This document shows positions 8,252-17,297 of a DNA stretch of 64,000 bases, one piece after another (within the stretch, counting starts at the first letter, position 1; each line of letters starts with the position of its first letter). Source of the DNA: Pseudomonas zanjanensis. GTDB taxonomy: Bacteria; Pseudomonadota; Gammaproteobacteria; Pseudomonadales; Pseudomonadaceae. A program made the position numbers and the translations under genes. The stretch lies in the NCBI RefSeq assembly GCF_014268745.2, contig NZ_JABWRB020000001.1, forward strand, positions 2,046,001-2,110,000. The letters are read 5' to 3'. Under the pieces are notes generated by a model. That model saw only the letters and a list, made by a program, of their open reading frames with translations. It was not told the origin of the DNA and ran no database searches.

Positions 8252-8277
8252 CTTTCCCCCTGTTCCGGAATTAGCCA

Positions 8278-9243
8278 ATGAACACTCCCTTTGTCGTACC
8301 GGTTAATCCAGATTCTGCCTGCCAGCCACCGTCCGCGAAGGACTTCCTGGTGGATCGCACCTTTCGTGCGATTGCTCGCATAGGGGTGGTCCTGGTTCTG
8401 GCGCTGGTGTTTGCCCTCGTGTTCGAGGTCGGACGCAAGGCGCTTCCCGGCATGGAAAAGCACGGGTTTGATGTGCTGCTCGGCACTGTCTGGGACGTTA
8501 ACCAGGGTAAATACGGCATCCTGCCGGCTATCTGGGGCACGCTCTACAGCGCCTTTATCGCGTTGCTGATCGCCGGGTTCTTCGGCGTCAGCATGGCGAT
8601 TTTCCTGACCCAGGATTTCCTCCCCCCCAAGCTCGCCGCCATTTTTCGCACCATCGTCGAATTGCTCGCGGCCATCCCCAGTGTCGTCTACGGCCTGTGG
8701 GGGATCTACGTGGTGATCCCGGCGATTCGGCCGCTGACCACCTGGTTGAACAGTGAGCTGGGCTGGATACCGTTCTTCGGCACGTCCTTGAGCGGGCCGG
8801 GGCTGCTTCCCGCGGCGTTGGTGCTTGCCATCATGATCCTGCCGACCATTGCCGCCGTTTCGCAGGATGCGCTCACGGCCGTACCGATGAAAACCAAGCA
8901 GGCTGCCTACGGCATGGGCACCACCCATTGGGAAGCGATTCTCAAGGTCATGGTGCCGTCCGCCGCCACCGGCATCTTCGGCTCCCTGGTGCTGGGCCTG
9001 GGGCGTGCGCTGGGTGAAACCATGGCACTGGCCATGCTGGTCGGCAACGCGAACAACATTTCCCTTTCGCTGTTCGCCCCGGCCAACACCTTGGCGGCCT
9101 TGCTGGCGTTGAACTTCCCCGAGGCCGGACCGAACGAGATTGAAGTCCTGATGTATGCCGCGCTGGTGCTGATGTTCATCACGTTGATCGTGAACGTCTT
9201 CGGCTCCTTGATCATGATGTATGCCCAACGGGGTAATAAGTGA
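8278..9243 (+). CDS. pstC: Phosphate ABC transporter permease PstC
   Basis: A 321-residue inner-membrane permease with about six transmembrane helices. The N-terminal half has a soluble loop typical of PstC (VWDVNQGKYGILPAIWGTLYSA). The ABC-permease EAA loop appears as KQAAYGMGTTHWEAILKVMVPSAATGI and is followed by GRALGETMALAMLVGN. It forms the channel with PstA and is energised by PstB. It lies 72 bp downstream of pstS, and its TGA stop overlaps the pstA start by one base. Confidence 0.95.
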   Translation: MNTPFVVPVNPDSACQPPSAKDFLVDRTFRAIARIGVVLVLALVFALVFEVGRKALPGMEKHGFDVLLGTVWDVNQGKYGILPAIWGTLYSAFIALLIAGFFGVSMAIFLTQDFLPPKLAAIFRTIVELLAAIPSVVYGLWGIYVVIPAIRPLTTWLNSELGWIPFFGTSLSGPGLLPAALVLAIMILPTIAAVSQDALTAVPMKTKQAAYGMGTTHWEAILKVMVPSAATGIFGSLVLGLGRALGETMALAMLVGNANNISLSLFAPANTLAALLALNFPEAGPNEIEVLMYAALVLMFITLIVNVFGSLIMMYAQRGNK

Positions 9244-10154
9244 TGACCGATCTCACTGCTGCAACAGACTTGACGGCTCCAGCAGGCGCGATGCCCAGCC
9301 TGCAGCGCAAGTTCGAGGGCCGTGCCCTGCGCAGCCTGATCTTGACCACACTGGTCTGGAGCGGGGCGCTGCTGGCCAGCGTGCCGTTGATTTCCGTGCT
9401 CTACATGCTGATCACCCGCGGCGGCGCGCGCCTGAACCTGGAAGTCTTTACCGAACTGCCGCCGACCGGTTTCGAGATGGGCGGGGGCTTCGGCAACGCG
9501 CTGGCCGGTACGTTTGTGATGGTGGGCATCGCGGCGGCAATCGCGGTGCCGGTCGGCATCATGGCGGCGATTTTCCTGGCTGAACTGGGGCCGGACAGCA
9601 AGCTGGCGAATGCCGCGCGCTTTGCGGCCAAGATGCTCACGGGGCTGCCGTCGATCCTGGCCGGGGTGTTTGCCTACGCCTTGGTGGTGATGACCACCGG
9701 CACCTATTCGGCACCGGCGGGCGGCGTCGCGCTGGCGGTACTGATGCTGCCTATCGTCGTGCTGACGGCGGAAGAGTCGATGCGGATGGTGCCCAAGATC
9801 ATGAAGGATGCCGCCTATGGCATGGGCTGCACCCGCTCGCAGGTCATCTGGAAAATCATCTTGCCCACCGGCATGCCAGCGATCCTGACCGGCGTCATGC
9901 TGGCCGTGGCCCGTGCCGCGGGCGAGACAGCGCCGTTGTTGTTTACCGCGCTGTTCAGCAACTACTGGATCTACCACCAGGGCAGCCTCGAGGTCATGAA
10001 CCCGACGGCATCGCTGGCAGTACTGATCTACAACTTCTCCGGCATGCCGTTCGACAACCAGCTTGAGCTCGCATGGGCGGCCTCCCTGGTGCTGGTGATG
10101 ATCGTGTTGGTCGTGAACATCATCAGCCGTATTTTCGGCAAGCCCAAGTATTAA
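9243..10154 (+). CDS. pstA: Phosphate ABC transporter permease PstA
   Basis: 303 residues from the ATG embedded in TGATG; a GTG three bases earlier is also possible. This is the second permease subunit. It has the EAA-type loop DAAYGMGCTRSQVIWKIILP and the GETAPLLFTALFSNYW segment characteristic of PstA, with about six hydrophobic helices. The one-base overlap with pstC suggests translational coupling, and pstB follows 18 bp downstream. Confidence 0.95.
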   Translation: MTDLTAATDLTAPAGAMPSLQRKFEGRALRSLILTTLVWSGALLASVPLISVLYMLITRGGARLNLEVFTELPPTGFEMGGGFGNALAGTFVMVGIAAAIAVPVGIMAAIFLAELGPDSKLANAARFAAKMLTGLPSILAGVFAYALVVMTTGTYSAPAGGVALAVLMLPIVVLTAEESMRMVPKIMKDAAYGMGCTRSQVIWKIILPTGMPAILTGVMLAVARAAGETAPLLFTALFSNYWIYHQGSLEVMNPTASLAVLIYNFSGMPFDNQLELAWAASLVLVMIVLVVNIISRIFGKPKY

Positions 10155-10172
10155 GAACGGGAGCATCTGATC

Positions 10173-10991
10173 GTGAACGTATCCACTGCGCAAATAGCCG
10201 CTCCGTTTGTCACCCAGGCCCCTGTCGTCATGGACTGCAAACTGGACAAGATTTTCTACGGCAACTTCATGGCGGTACGTGACAGCCATGTGCCGATCGA
10301 AAAAAACAAGATCACCGGCTTCATTGGGCCTTCCGGCTGTGGCAAGAGCACCGTGCTGCGCAGCCTCAACCGAATGAACGATCTGGTGAAAGGTTTCCGT
10401 TTCGAGGGCCACGTGCACTTCCTTGGCCAGGACGTCTATGGCAAGGGCGTCGATCCGGTGGTCGTGCGCCGCTACATCGGCATGGTGTTTCAACAGCCCA
10501 ACCCGTTTTCGATGAGCATCTTCGACAACGTCGCGTTTGGCCTGCGCCTCAATCGCTACAAGGGCGATATCGGCGATCGCGTCAAACACGCGCTGCAAGG
10601 CGCCGCGCTGTGGGATGAGGTCAAGGACAAGCTCAAGGTCAGCGGCCTGTCGCTGTCCGGCGGCCAGCAACAACGACTGTGCATTGCCCGCGCCATCGCC
10701 ACCGAGCCGGAAGTCCTGCTGCTGGATGAGCCGTGTTCGGCGCTCGACCCGATCGCTACCCGGCGGGTCGAGGAATTGATGGTCGAGTTGAAGAAGGACT
10801 ACACCATCGCGCTGGTCACCCACAACATGCAGCAAGCCATCCGCGTTGCTGATACCACGGCGTTCTTCTCGGTGGATATTTCCCAGGGCACGCGCACCGG
10901 CTACCTGGTCGAGATGGGCCCGACGACGCAGATTTTCGACAACCCTCGTGAACAGATGACCGGCGACTACATCAGCGGCAAGTTCAGCTGA
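10173..10991 (+). CDS. pstB: Phosphate ABC transporter ATP-binding protein PstB
   Basis: A 272-residue ATPase. Walker A is GPSGCGKST, the ABC signature is LSGGQQQR, and Walker B is [12 protein letters not shown], with the switch His in [17 protein letters not shown] is the PstB-typical Q-loop. The start is a GTG with GGGAG ten bases upstream. phoU does not follow; the next same-strand genes are the Fic-like and HAD-like genes, 93 bp away. Confidence 0.95.
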   Translation: MNVSTAQIAAPFVTQAPVVMDCKLDKIFYGNFMAVRDSHVPIEKNKITGFIGPSGCGKSTVLRSLNRMNDLVKGFRFEGHVHFLGQDVYGKGVDPVVVRRYIGMVFQQPNPFSMSIFDNVAFGLRLNRYKGDIGDRVKHALQGAALWDEVKDKLKVSGLSLSGGQQQRLCIARAIATEPEVLLLDEPCSALDPIATRRVEELMVELKKDYTIALVTHNMQQAIRVADTTAFFSVDISQGTRTGYLVEMGPTTQIFDNPREQMTGDYISGKFS

Positions 10992-11084
10992 GTCCACTTC
11001 CGGTCAAGGCCGCATACCTGCAGAAGCCAAATGGATTTGGCGGGCATCCGGTAGACATTTACCAAGCGTTTCCAAGGAGCACCA

Positions 11085-11783
11085 ATGCCTGCTACGCACC
11101 GCCTTGATTTGCCTGCGATTGAACGTGCACTGCGGGAAGTGCAAGAGCGCTTCGCCGCGCTGAGCCGACACTTCACGGAGCCGCGCGATCCCTTGACCGA
11201 CGAGGTGCTGCACAATGTGCTTGAAGGTTATGCGCTGGTTGACGACTATGTTGCCCGCGGCGTTGATCTGTTCGACCTCCAGCAACTGAACCTGATGCTC
11301 GAGATCAACGCCACGGTGCTCTGTGGCCGAGACCCGGCGCGCCGCTTGGAGTACGCCCAGCACCTGGCCGCGACCGAGGCGCATTTCTTCAACAACGTTG
11401 AGGGAGGCATCAAGGACTTGTACAACTGGTATTGTGCGTACCGCAGCGAATCCGTCTGGAAGCGTGCGGCTGGCGTCTATGTGCGCATTCTCAGCAAGCC
11501 GCAGTTGTTCATTGAAGGCAACAACCGCAGCGGATCGCTCATTGTCAGCTACCTGCTCATGCGCGCGGGCTTGCCGCCTTTCGTGTTGACGCTGGAAAAC
11601 GCCGAGGGCTACTTCAACCCCTCATCAGTCATACGCAACTCTGCCAAACATGGAGTCAAGGCGTTGTACGAATTGCCCAAGATCAAGAAAAAATACGCAG
11701 CTTTCCTGGAAGAGCAGGCGCCTGACCCGATGAAGTTCTTTCTCAAGGGCAAGCCGTCGTCCTTCTCTCTAGGTGGCCATTGA
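11085..11783 (+). CDS. Fic-fold-like protein with degenerate Fic motif, function unknown
   Basis: A 232-residue soluble protein, mostly helical by composition. Residues 140-151 read QLFIEGNNRSGS. This aligns with the Fic motif HxFx(D/E)GNGRxxR, but with Gln for the catalytic His, Asn for the second Gly and Ser for the last Arg. The hydrophobic helix that follows (LIVSYLLMRAGLPPFVL) is also as in Fic proteins. Without the His, ordinary AMPylation is unlikely; a binding, regulatory or alternative transferase role is possible. The gene follows pstB and is coupled to an HAD-like gene through a TGATG overlap, pointing to a phosphate-responsive pair. The family assignment is by eye. Confidence 0.6.
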   Translation: MPATHRLDLPAIERALREVQERFAALSRHFTEPRDPLTDEVLHNVLEGYALVDDYVARGVDLFDLQQLNLMLEINATVLCGRDPARRLEYAQHLAATEAHFFNNVEGGIKDLYNWYCAYRSESVWKRAAGVYVRILSKPQLFIEGNNRSGSLIVSYLLMRAGLPPFVLTLENAEGYFNPSSVIRNSAKHGVKALYELPKIKKKYAAFLEEQAPDPMKFFLKGKPSSFSLGGH

Positions 11784-12415
11784 TGGGCAGGTATATGGCC
11801 CTCGCCAAATGCAAAACCGTCGGTAGCCGGGTAGGGCAGGCCATCCGCAGTGCTGTCCCGCTGCAAATGTCCAGGCGCCAACGCATCCGCATTTCGTTTG
11901 ATATCGATGACACGCTCGCCTGCCAACTCCACCACTGCGAAGTTGAACACAGCAGGCTGCCGGCCAGTGTCCATCGTTGGTTGGGTGAACCGTTGCGCAG
12001 GGGCACACGTTCCTTGATCCGAGAGCTGCGCCGCCAGGATTGCAGCATCTGGGTCTATACGTCGTCCGGTCGCACGCCGTCCTACATCCGGCGTTGGTTG
12101 TTGCTGTACGGCATCCGCGTCGACGGCGTGGTCAACAGCGTGCTGCACAACCGCGCGCTGGCGGTCCATGGGCTGTCGAATACGCCCTCGAAATATCCGC
12201 CAGCGTTCGATATCGACTTGCATGTCGATGATTCCGAGGGCGTGCAGATTGAAGGTGATGACCATGGCTTTCGGGTGGTCGTGGTGCATCCGGAGGATGA
12301 GGGTTGGACGCATAAAGTGCTGGATGCGGTCGATATTGTTCAGGCGCAGCTGGCTTGGCAGCAGGTGTCCAGACACAAAGAGCCAGTGCAACAACGTGCA
12401 GAGGCGGTCCTGTGA
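11783..12415 (+). CDS. HAD superfamily phosphatase-like protein
   Basis: About 210 residues. HAD motif I is FDIDDTLA (nucleophile D40, acid/base D42), the motif II region is VYTSSGRTP, and the acidic motif IV is DLHVDDSEGV. Members dephosphorylate small molecules or proteins using Mg2+. The order of motifs and the small cap suggest a cytoplasmic phosphatase. The ATG overlaps the stop of the Fic-like gene by one base, so translation is probably coupled. Being in a pst operon suggests it acts during phosphate limitation, possibly on something its Fic-like partner binds. That link is inference. Confidence 0.72.
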   Translation: MGRYMALAKCKTVGSRVGQAIRSAVPLQMSRRQRIRISFDIDDTLACQLHHCEVEHSRLPASVHRWLGEPLRRGTRSLIRELRRQDCSIWVYTSSGRTPSYIRRWLLLYGIRVDGVVNSVLHNRALAVHGLSNTPSKYPPAFDIDLHVDDSEGVQIEGDDHGFRVVVVHPEDEGWTHKVLDAVDIVQAQLAWQQVSRHKEPVQQRAEAVL

Positions 12416-12496
12416 ATATCGATTATCGTGTTCCAAGCGCGAAATGCGTAGGCATTCCCAACCAGTTGATGTCATTGGAAAGTGGACTTACGGGGA

Positions 12497-13540
12497 TTAT
12501 TGGTTCTCCATTTTTTTGTTTAGTTTCTCCAATGCTTGTAGATACTGTCGAAGAAACCCTGGAGTGAGCTTGCTCTGATTCATCAATATTCTACCTTGGG
12601 GATCAGCTAGTACTTTCGAACAGAACTCATAAAGTTGAGCATTCGGACCGTCGGTTGGCACAGCAGCGTTTTTTTCCGCGAGTTCCTGCATGTAATTGAA
12701 ACATCTGTAGCCATCATCTGGGGTGTTGATCAATGCCATCGCTATGCGCTCAGCGGCCTCGGCTGACTGAGTCGCTCCGGGGCTCAAACCAATATTAGTG
12801 CTGGCATGCGCAGTGGTTTGTCCTGTAGCGATTGCCAAATTCCCATTCTTGACTCTTTGGTTAAGTGCCTCAATGGTGGCCAAAAGATTTTTGAGTCTTT
12901 GAATTTGGACTGGGGAGCGCTCGCTCTCCTTGATCTTTTCAATGGCGAGTTTCTCTTCATTCGCTTCCTCAAGCTTTGCCTGCACCGTTTTCAGATCATC
13001 ATAAAGTTGCGCAGTGGAGGAGGAGGTAAGGGAAACGACGGGAACCTGCATAGCTTGAGTCAAGCTCTCAATTGTCATGAGGCCAACGGTGTAGCGCTGG
13101 TTACGCGTCAGTAGAACTTCATACTGAGTTGTCGTTATTGCTCCGTTCATATGTGCTTCGCACAACCTATAGAGCTGATCACGCAGTAGCTGAATGCTCT
13201 GGCTGCGCAACCCCACATAGGATGCTGCGCCTTGATAAGCTCCCGTGAGTTCCAGCGCTGCTTGAGATGGAATATCGGCTTTGGTTGCGAGTTGTGCTGC
13301 ATAGGCTGTCATTGCATCGGGGCTGGGCTCAGCGCAAATAGCGATACGACGTGTTGTCGTGCGGGCGCCATTGGTTTCAACAATATCCTTCGGTGCCGAG
13401 ATTATGGCCCGCGCCTTTATATCCAGGAGTGCAGATGAGTCTTCATTGAAGTCGTGCGTGTGATAAATCGCATCCCAGTTGCCGCATCCACTTAGGAGAA
13501 CAGCCAATGAGAACATTGGGAGAAGGTTCGACTTAGGCAT
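12497..13540 (-). CDS. Putative lipoprotein with coiled-coil region, unknown function
   Basis: 347 residues from the ATG preceded by AAGGAG; a longer frame to 13600 has no such site. The first 19 residues form a lipoprotein signal (MPKSNLLPMFSLAVLLSGC) with lipobox LSGC, so the mature protein starts at C19 and is membrane-anchored. The middle (around residues 190-245) is rich in Glu, Lys and Leu (KLEEANEEKLAIEKIKESE), likely a coiled coil. I recognise no family. The gene is visibly AT-richer than its neighbours (about 40% GC in a 60-base sample at 12841-12900), which suggests recent acquisition. Confidence 0.7.
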   Translation of the reverse strand: MPKSNLLPMFSLAVLLSGCGNWDAIYHTHDFNEDSSALLDIKARAIISAPKDIVETNGARTTTRRIAICAEPSPDAMTAYAAQLATKADIPSQAALELTGAYQGAASYVGLRSQSIQLLRDQLYRLCEAHMNGAITTTQYEVLLTRNQRYTVGLMTIESLTQAMQVPVVSLTSSSTAQLYDDLKTVQAKLEEANEEKLAIEKIKESERSPVQIQRLKNLLATIEALNQRVKNGNLAIATGQTTAHASTNIGLSPGATQSAEAAERIAMALINTPDDGYRCFNYMQELAEKNAAVPTDGPNAQLYEFCSKVLADPQGRILMNQSKLTPGFLRQYLQALEKLNKKMENQ

Positions 13541-13865
13541 GCGGAGCTCCTTTTCGTTAAAAGCTCCAAGGAGGGTAGTACAGGCATGGCAAACTGCCAT
13601 TAAAATATTTGGTGATCAAAGGCAGTCGTTCGACGCTTGAGGATCGTCATAAACACATCGTTTAACATAATATACATTATGTGTACTTACATACTGAGCC
13701 GGTCGACGTCCTTTGCAGGCTTTTTTCCGCTGCGCCGCCATTGTCGACCACGGCGGTGAATGTTGTGCCTTTACCGGGCGCTCGCCGAGCGACTGGCTCA
13801 TGCCTAATGAACGATTATGCTAAGGTCCCATCCGCTCGACTAACCCGGCTTGCAAGGAATGCGTC
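13541..13865. other. 325-bp intergenic stretch with an AT-rich dyad
   Basis: This lies between the divergent lipoprotein gene and the ubiquitin-like small gene. At 13665-13682 there is a perfect dyad, ACATAAT-ATAC-ATTATGT, in AT-rich DNA, a plausible promoter or operator. No convincing gene was seen; the short frames here lack ribosome sites and family resemblance. Confidence 0.5.
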
Positions 13866-14306
13866 ATGGAGTTCGTGGTTCATAGCTATTGTCTTAAAGG
13901 CGCACGCCAGGAGCTTTTGCTGCCTCCTGTCATCCTCACACCAATTTCATTGACCTTGGCGGTCGCCGAGCTCATACGCCTGACCGTTGCCGAACAGATC
14001 GCCGCGCTGTCAGCTCAGCACGGGCTGGAACAAGCGTCGATACGTGAAGTGCTAGACCGCCAATACCTGAGCGAGCGGGATATTTTTCAGCAAGCCAGTG
14101 AAGGCGCGATTGTCATGCCTCAGGCCAGCGCGTCTCCAGTCCTGGATGTCAGCGTTGAGGTCGAGCGAGCTTTAAAGGGTTTTGAAACCCGTGCGTTCCG
14201 CGTTCTGCACAATGGCGTCATGCTGCAAAGACTCGACGAGTCAATCGAATTGAGCCTTCCCTCCACGCTCGCGTTTATCCGCCTGGTGCCGCTGGTTGGC
14301 GGTTGA
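13866..14306 (+). CDS. Small protein with ubiquitin-like (beta-grasp) C-terminus ending in Gly-Gly
   Basis: A 146-residue protein preceded by AAGGA. A beta-hairpin-like start (EFVVHSYCLKGARQELLL) leads to a helix (LTLAVAELIRLTVAEQIAAL), then a polar insert (residues ~53-98). The tail reads as the last strands of a beta-grasp fold, FRVLHNGVMLQ then STLAFIRLVPLVGG, ending exactly in Gly-Gly before the stop. Ubiquitin, MoaD and ThiS share this STLxLxxxLxxGG-like ending, whose C-terminal Gly is adenylated and then conjugated or thiolated. The gene abuts the DUF4132-type gene, its presumed partner. No E1, E2 or JAB-peptidase gene is seen nearby, so the chemistry is open. The Ubl reading is pattern-based inference. 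Confidence 0.6.
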   Translation: MEFVVHSYCLKGARQELLLPPVILTPISLTLAVAELIRLTVAEQIAALSAQHGLEQASIREVLDRQYLSERDIFQQASEGAIVMPQASASPVLDVSVEVERALKGFETRAFRVLHNGVMLQRLDESIELSLPSTLAFIRLVPLVGG

Positions 14307-14329
14307 TCCTCGTATTCTCGGATATCCTT

Positions 14330-17251
14330 ATGCAATCACGCCGTCCAGTGCCCGAACAAACCGAACGCCTGACAGCGCTGCGAGCATTCTGTGATAGAGC
14401 GTTGGATGACTATCCCGAGCTTGATCGATATGACGAATTCGAGCCCGATTTCTGGGACGGCATCGACTGCCTATGTATAGCGGCTGACTGGGTCAGACAG
14501 CATCCCGAGGATGGGCCCAAGGCACTGGCTGATGGTTTTGTGTTCCCTACCGTGTGGGACGATCTGGAGGACCGCCGCGATCAACAGCGCTATGGCCTGC
14601 AATATCGACTCTGCGATGCGTGGATCACGGCTCGCCCGGATGCTTATGCACTGGAGCAGATCGGCGCGCGACTGCGGCATATGCTGCAATTTGCCTTCGA
14701 GGACAGTGATTATCCGCTGCCCACTGACGAAGATGGACCTGCCTACTACCGAAGAAGTCCGGACCAGGCCTGGGCCTTCCCTGATGTTCAGGCCTGCATC
14801 AATCGTCTGAGCAATTACCCGTCCACCCCGGCCTGGCAGACCTTCGCCGAATGGTTACTGGACGGCAGCTGGAACCGCGAGCAGCCACCCTCCACGCCTT
14901 GTAGTGAACAAAGGAAAATCGCCGACGCGTATATCTACGGGCACAAGGAAATCAAGCGCATTGCGCGGGGCCTGATGGAAGCGGGCCGCCTCGATTACCC
15001 TCGCTTCGTCCGGGCAGCCAATACCTGGGGCCGCGCCATGATGTTCTACTCAGGCGACGCCGGACTGGGCAGCGATGATGTGGACCTGCATCAGTACGCG
15101 GATGAGGAGTTTGACGAGGACGATTCAAGCGACGAGGCCCCGAAAGACATGGATGTCGAGTCATCCCAAAGTGAGGAAATTCCCACTGGAGAATCTGCTG
15201 TCGCCTCCTCTGAACTGGCGAACTTCACCGTTCGTTATATCGAGGAGACCCTGGCTGGATTGCCCTATAACGCCGAGAGACTGGCTGACACCTTCCGTTC
15301 GGTCGAGGGTTATGAGGCCCGCTGGTTACTGCAGGCCTTGGCGGTCATTGAGCGACTGGGCATGACGCCGGATAACTTCCTCGACGGCTTCGGCCATACG
15401 GCCGCGGTGCTCGAACGCTTTCTGTTGCTTCAGGCACTGCCCAAGGATCAATCGGCAGAATTGCTTGCAGCGCTGACCGGTTTTTCAAGAGATACCCTGC
15501 TGGCCGCCCTGCCCTATGCTGGACAAGCCAGCCGGGTGATGCTCGACGCGCTCGGTTGGAGTGATTTGCGAGCCTTCCAGCGTGAGTACCTGAACATGGC
15601 CTTGGCGCCTCGCTCCGGCTGGGGCGCCGACCTGCCCAATACGCTGGATGAAACCGTGGGTGTGGTGGACCGCTATCTGCTGGACAAGGCGCTGGCCGAG
15701 GCCAACCCGGACCACTTGCGTGAGTACCTCGCGGCACTCGAACCCTCGCACTGGGCGTTTCCCGAGACGCGTGTGCTGCTCGACGCCTACCAAGGCATCG
15801 GTCGACCGGCCCTGGAAAAGAAGCTGGCCCGCCATGCACAGGCGGCTATGCGCATCTACGGCGTGCTGCCCGTCACGGATTCGGACGACGTACGCCAGCG
15901 CTATCTGAGGCTCAAGAAGCTGCACAACGAGGTGCGTAAATACGGCGCCGAACGACAAGCCAACTCCCACGCAGCGGTGCAGGCTGGACTGGAAAACCTG
16001 GCGCGTGTCGCCGGTTACCCCTCGGCGATCCGCCTGGAATGGGCCATGGAATCGGAAATCGCCGAGTCCGCCCTGACGGCCGCTACCATCGATGGCTATG
16101 ACGTCACGCTCGTCATCGACGGCTTGTCGCCCACGTTGCACATCAGCAAAGCCGCAAAGACGCTCAAGACCGAACCGCCTGCGGTTCGCAAACATGCAGA
16201 CTTCATTGCCCTCAAAGCGCAGCAGACCCAGCTCAAGGAACAGATCGCCCGCTTCGGCCGCACCCTGGAAACAATGATGAGCAGCGGCGAAGCCCTGGCC
16301 TTGGACGATCTGAAACAATTGTTGAAAATGCCCGCTGTTCGTCTGCTGCTGGAGCAACTGATTGTGCAGGTCGACGACGCGGTGCTGGGCTGGCTTGATG
16401 CCGCGACGCTGACGGTGACTGATCTTGAAGGTCGCCAACACGTCGCTGAGAGGAATATGCGTATCGCTCACCCCTTTCATCTGTTCACGGCGGGGCAACT
16501 GTCAGCCTGGCAGAAAGACGTGGTGACCCATCGCCGTGTGCAGCCGTTCAAACAGGCCTTTCGCGAGCTGTACCTGCTCACACCTGCAGAGCGAGACACC
16601 GGCCTGTGGTCCAATCGATTTGCCGGCCACCGCCTGAAAGCCCAAGTTGCCGCGCGGTTGCTGCAGGTCCGCAACTGGTCGACCTCCAACGTCGAGGAGA
16701 TCTATTACGAGAGCAAAGAGCACGGCATTTACGCCCTGTTCAACTTTTTGGATACCGGTCATTACCTCTCGGAAACGGAACACTTTACCTTCGACACCAT
16801 TGCATTCCATCGCGACCAGAAAGCCATCCCCCTTGAGCAAGTACCACCGCTGCTGTTCTCAGAAGTCATGCGTGACGCCGATCTGCTGGTCAGCGTAGCC
16901 CACGCCGCAGACGACTACAGCACTAGCCACGAAACCGTGCAACGACGCGCGGAACTGATCGGCGAGTTGATCCAAGAGCTGGGCTTGCAAAACGTTGGAT
17001 GCGAAGGACATTTTCTGCATATTACCGGTCGGCGTGCGAACTACCGTATTCACCTGGGCAGCGCCGCCATCCATATCGAACCTGGCAACTACCTGTGCAT
17101 CGTGCCCGCTGGTAGCGGTTTTGCCGAGTTCTACCTGCCGTTTGCCGATACCGACAAGAAAATGGCTGAGGTGCTAAGCAAGATGTTTCTGTTGCTGGAC
17201 GACATGAACATCACCGACAGCCTGATACTGGAGCAGATACAACTCGGTTAA
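14330..17251 (+). CDS. Large DUF4132/DUF7737-type protein
   Basis: About 973 residues; a TTG at 14303 overlapping the upstream stop is an alternative start. The N-terminal half is helical and Trp/Asp-rich without known motifs. Residues ~247-290 form a very acidic linker ([18 protein letters not shown]). From ~712 the DUF4132 core is clear: IAHPFHLF...W, then [17 protein letters not shown] and [12 protein letters not shown]. The end has the DUF7737 signature ([23 protein letters not shown], then YLCIVP). DUF4132 proteins such as E. coli YehI have no established biochemistry. It is co-directional with, and 23 bp behind, the Gly-Gly-tailed small gene, suggesting a functional pair. Confidence 0.8.
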   Translation: MQSRRPVPEQTERLTALRAFCDRALDDYPELDRYDEFEPDFWDGIDCLCIAADWVRQHPEDGPKALADGFVFPTVWDDLEDRRDQQRYGLQYRLCDAWITARPDAYALEQIGARLRHMLQFAFEDSDYPLPTDEDGPAYYRRSPDQAWAFPDVQACINRLSNYPSTPAWQTFAEWLLDGSWNREQPPSTPCSEQRKIADAYIYGHKEIKRIARGLMEAGRLDYPRFVRAANTWGRAMMFYSGDAGLGSDDVDLHQYADEEFDEDDSSDEAPKDMDVESSQSEEIPTGESAVASSELANFTVRYIEETLAGLPYNAERLADTFRSVEGYEARWLLQALAVIERLGMTPDNFLDGFGHTAAVLERFLLLQALPKDQSAELLAALTGFSRDTLLAALPYAGQASRVMLDALGWSDLRAFQREYLNMALAPRSGWGADLPNTLDETVGVVDRYLLDKALAEANPDHLREYLAALEPSHWAFPETRVLLDAYQGIGRPALEKKLARHAQAAMRIYGVLPVTDSDDVRQRYLRLKKLHNEVRKYGAERQANSHAAVQAGLENLARVAGYPSAIRLEWAMESEIAESALTAATIDGYDVTLVIDGLSPTLHISKAAKTLKTEPPAVRKHADFIALKAQQTQLKEQIARFGRTLETMMSSGEALALDDLKQLLKMPAVRLLLEQLIVQVDDAVLGWLDAATLTVTDLEGRQHVAERNMRIAHPFHLFTAGQLSAWQKDVVTHRRVQPFKQAFRELYLLTPAERDTGLWSNRFAGHRLKAQVAARLLQVRNWSTSNVEEIYYESKEHGIYALFNFLDTGHYLSETEHFTFDTIAFHRDQKAIPLEQVPPLLFSEVMRDADLLVSVAHAADDYSTSHETVQRRAELIGELIQELGLQNVGCEGHFLHITGRRANYRIHLGSAAIHIEPGNYLCIVPAGSGFAEFYLPFADTDKKMAEVLSKMFLLLDDMNITDSLILEQIQLG

Positions 17252-17297
17252 GGGTACCTTCTCGATGACATCTAACGATTTGAAAGGAGCCGTGACG

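Noticed and set aside
7171..10997. Two very long minus-strand frames opposite pstSCAB
   Set aside because: Antisense to strongly supported pst genes; composition (Asp/His/Gln/Arg-rich) is that of shadow frames.
13616..13953. Short frames in the gap before the ubiquitin-like gene
   Set aside because: No ribosome sites, no family resemblance, and they overlap the dyad and the start of the supported gene.
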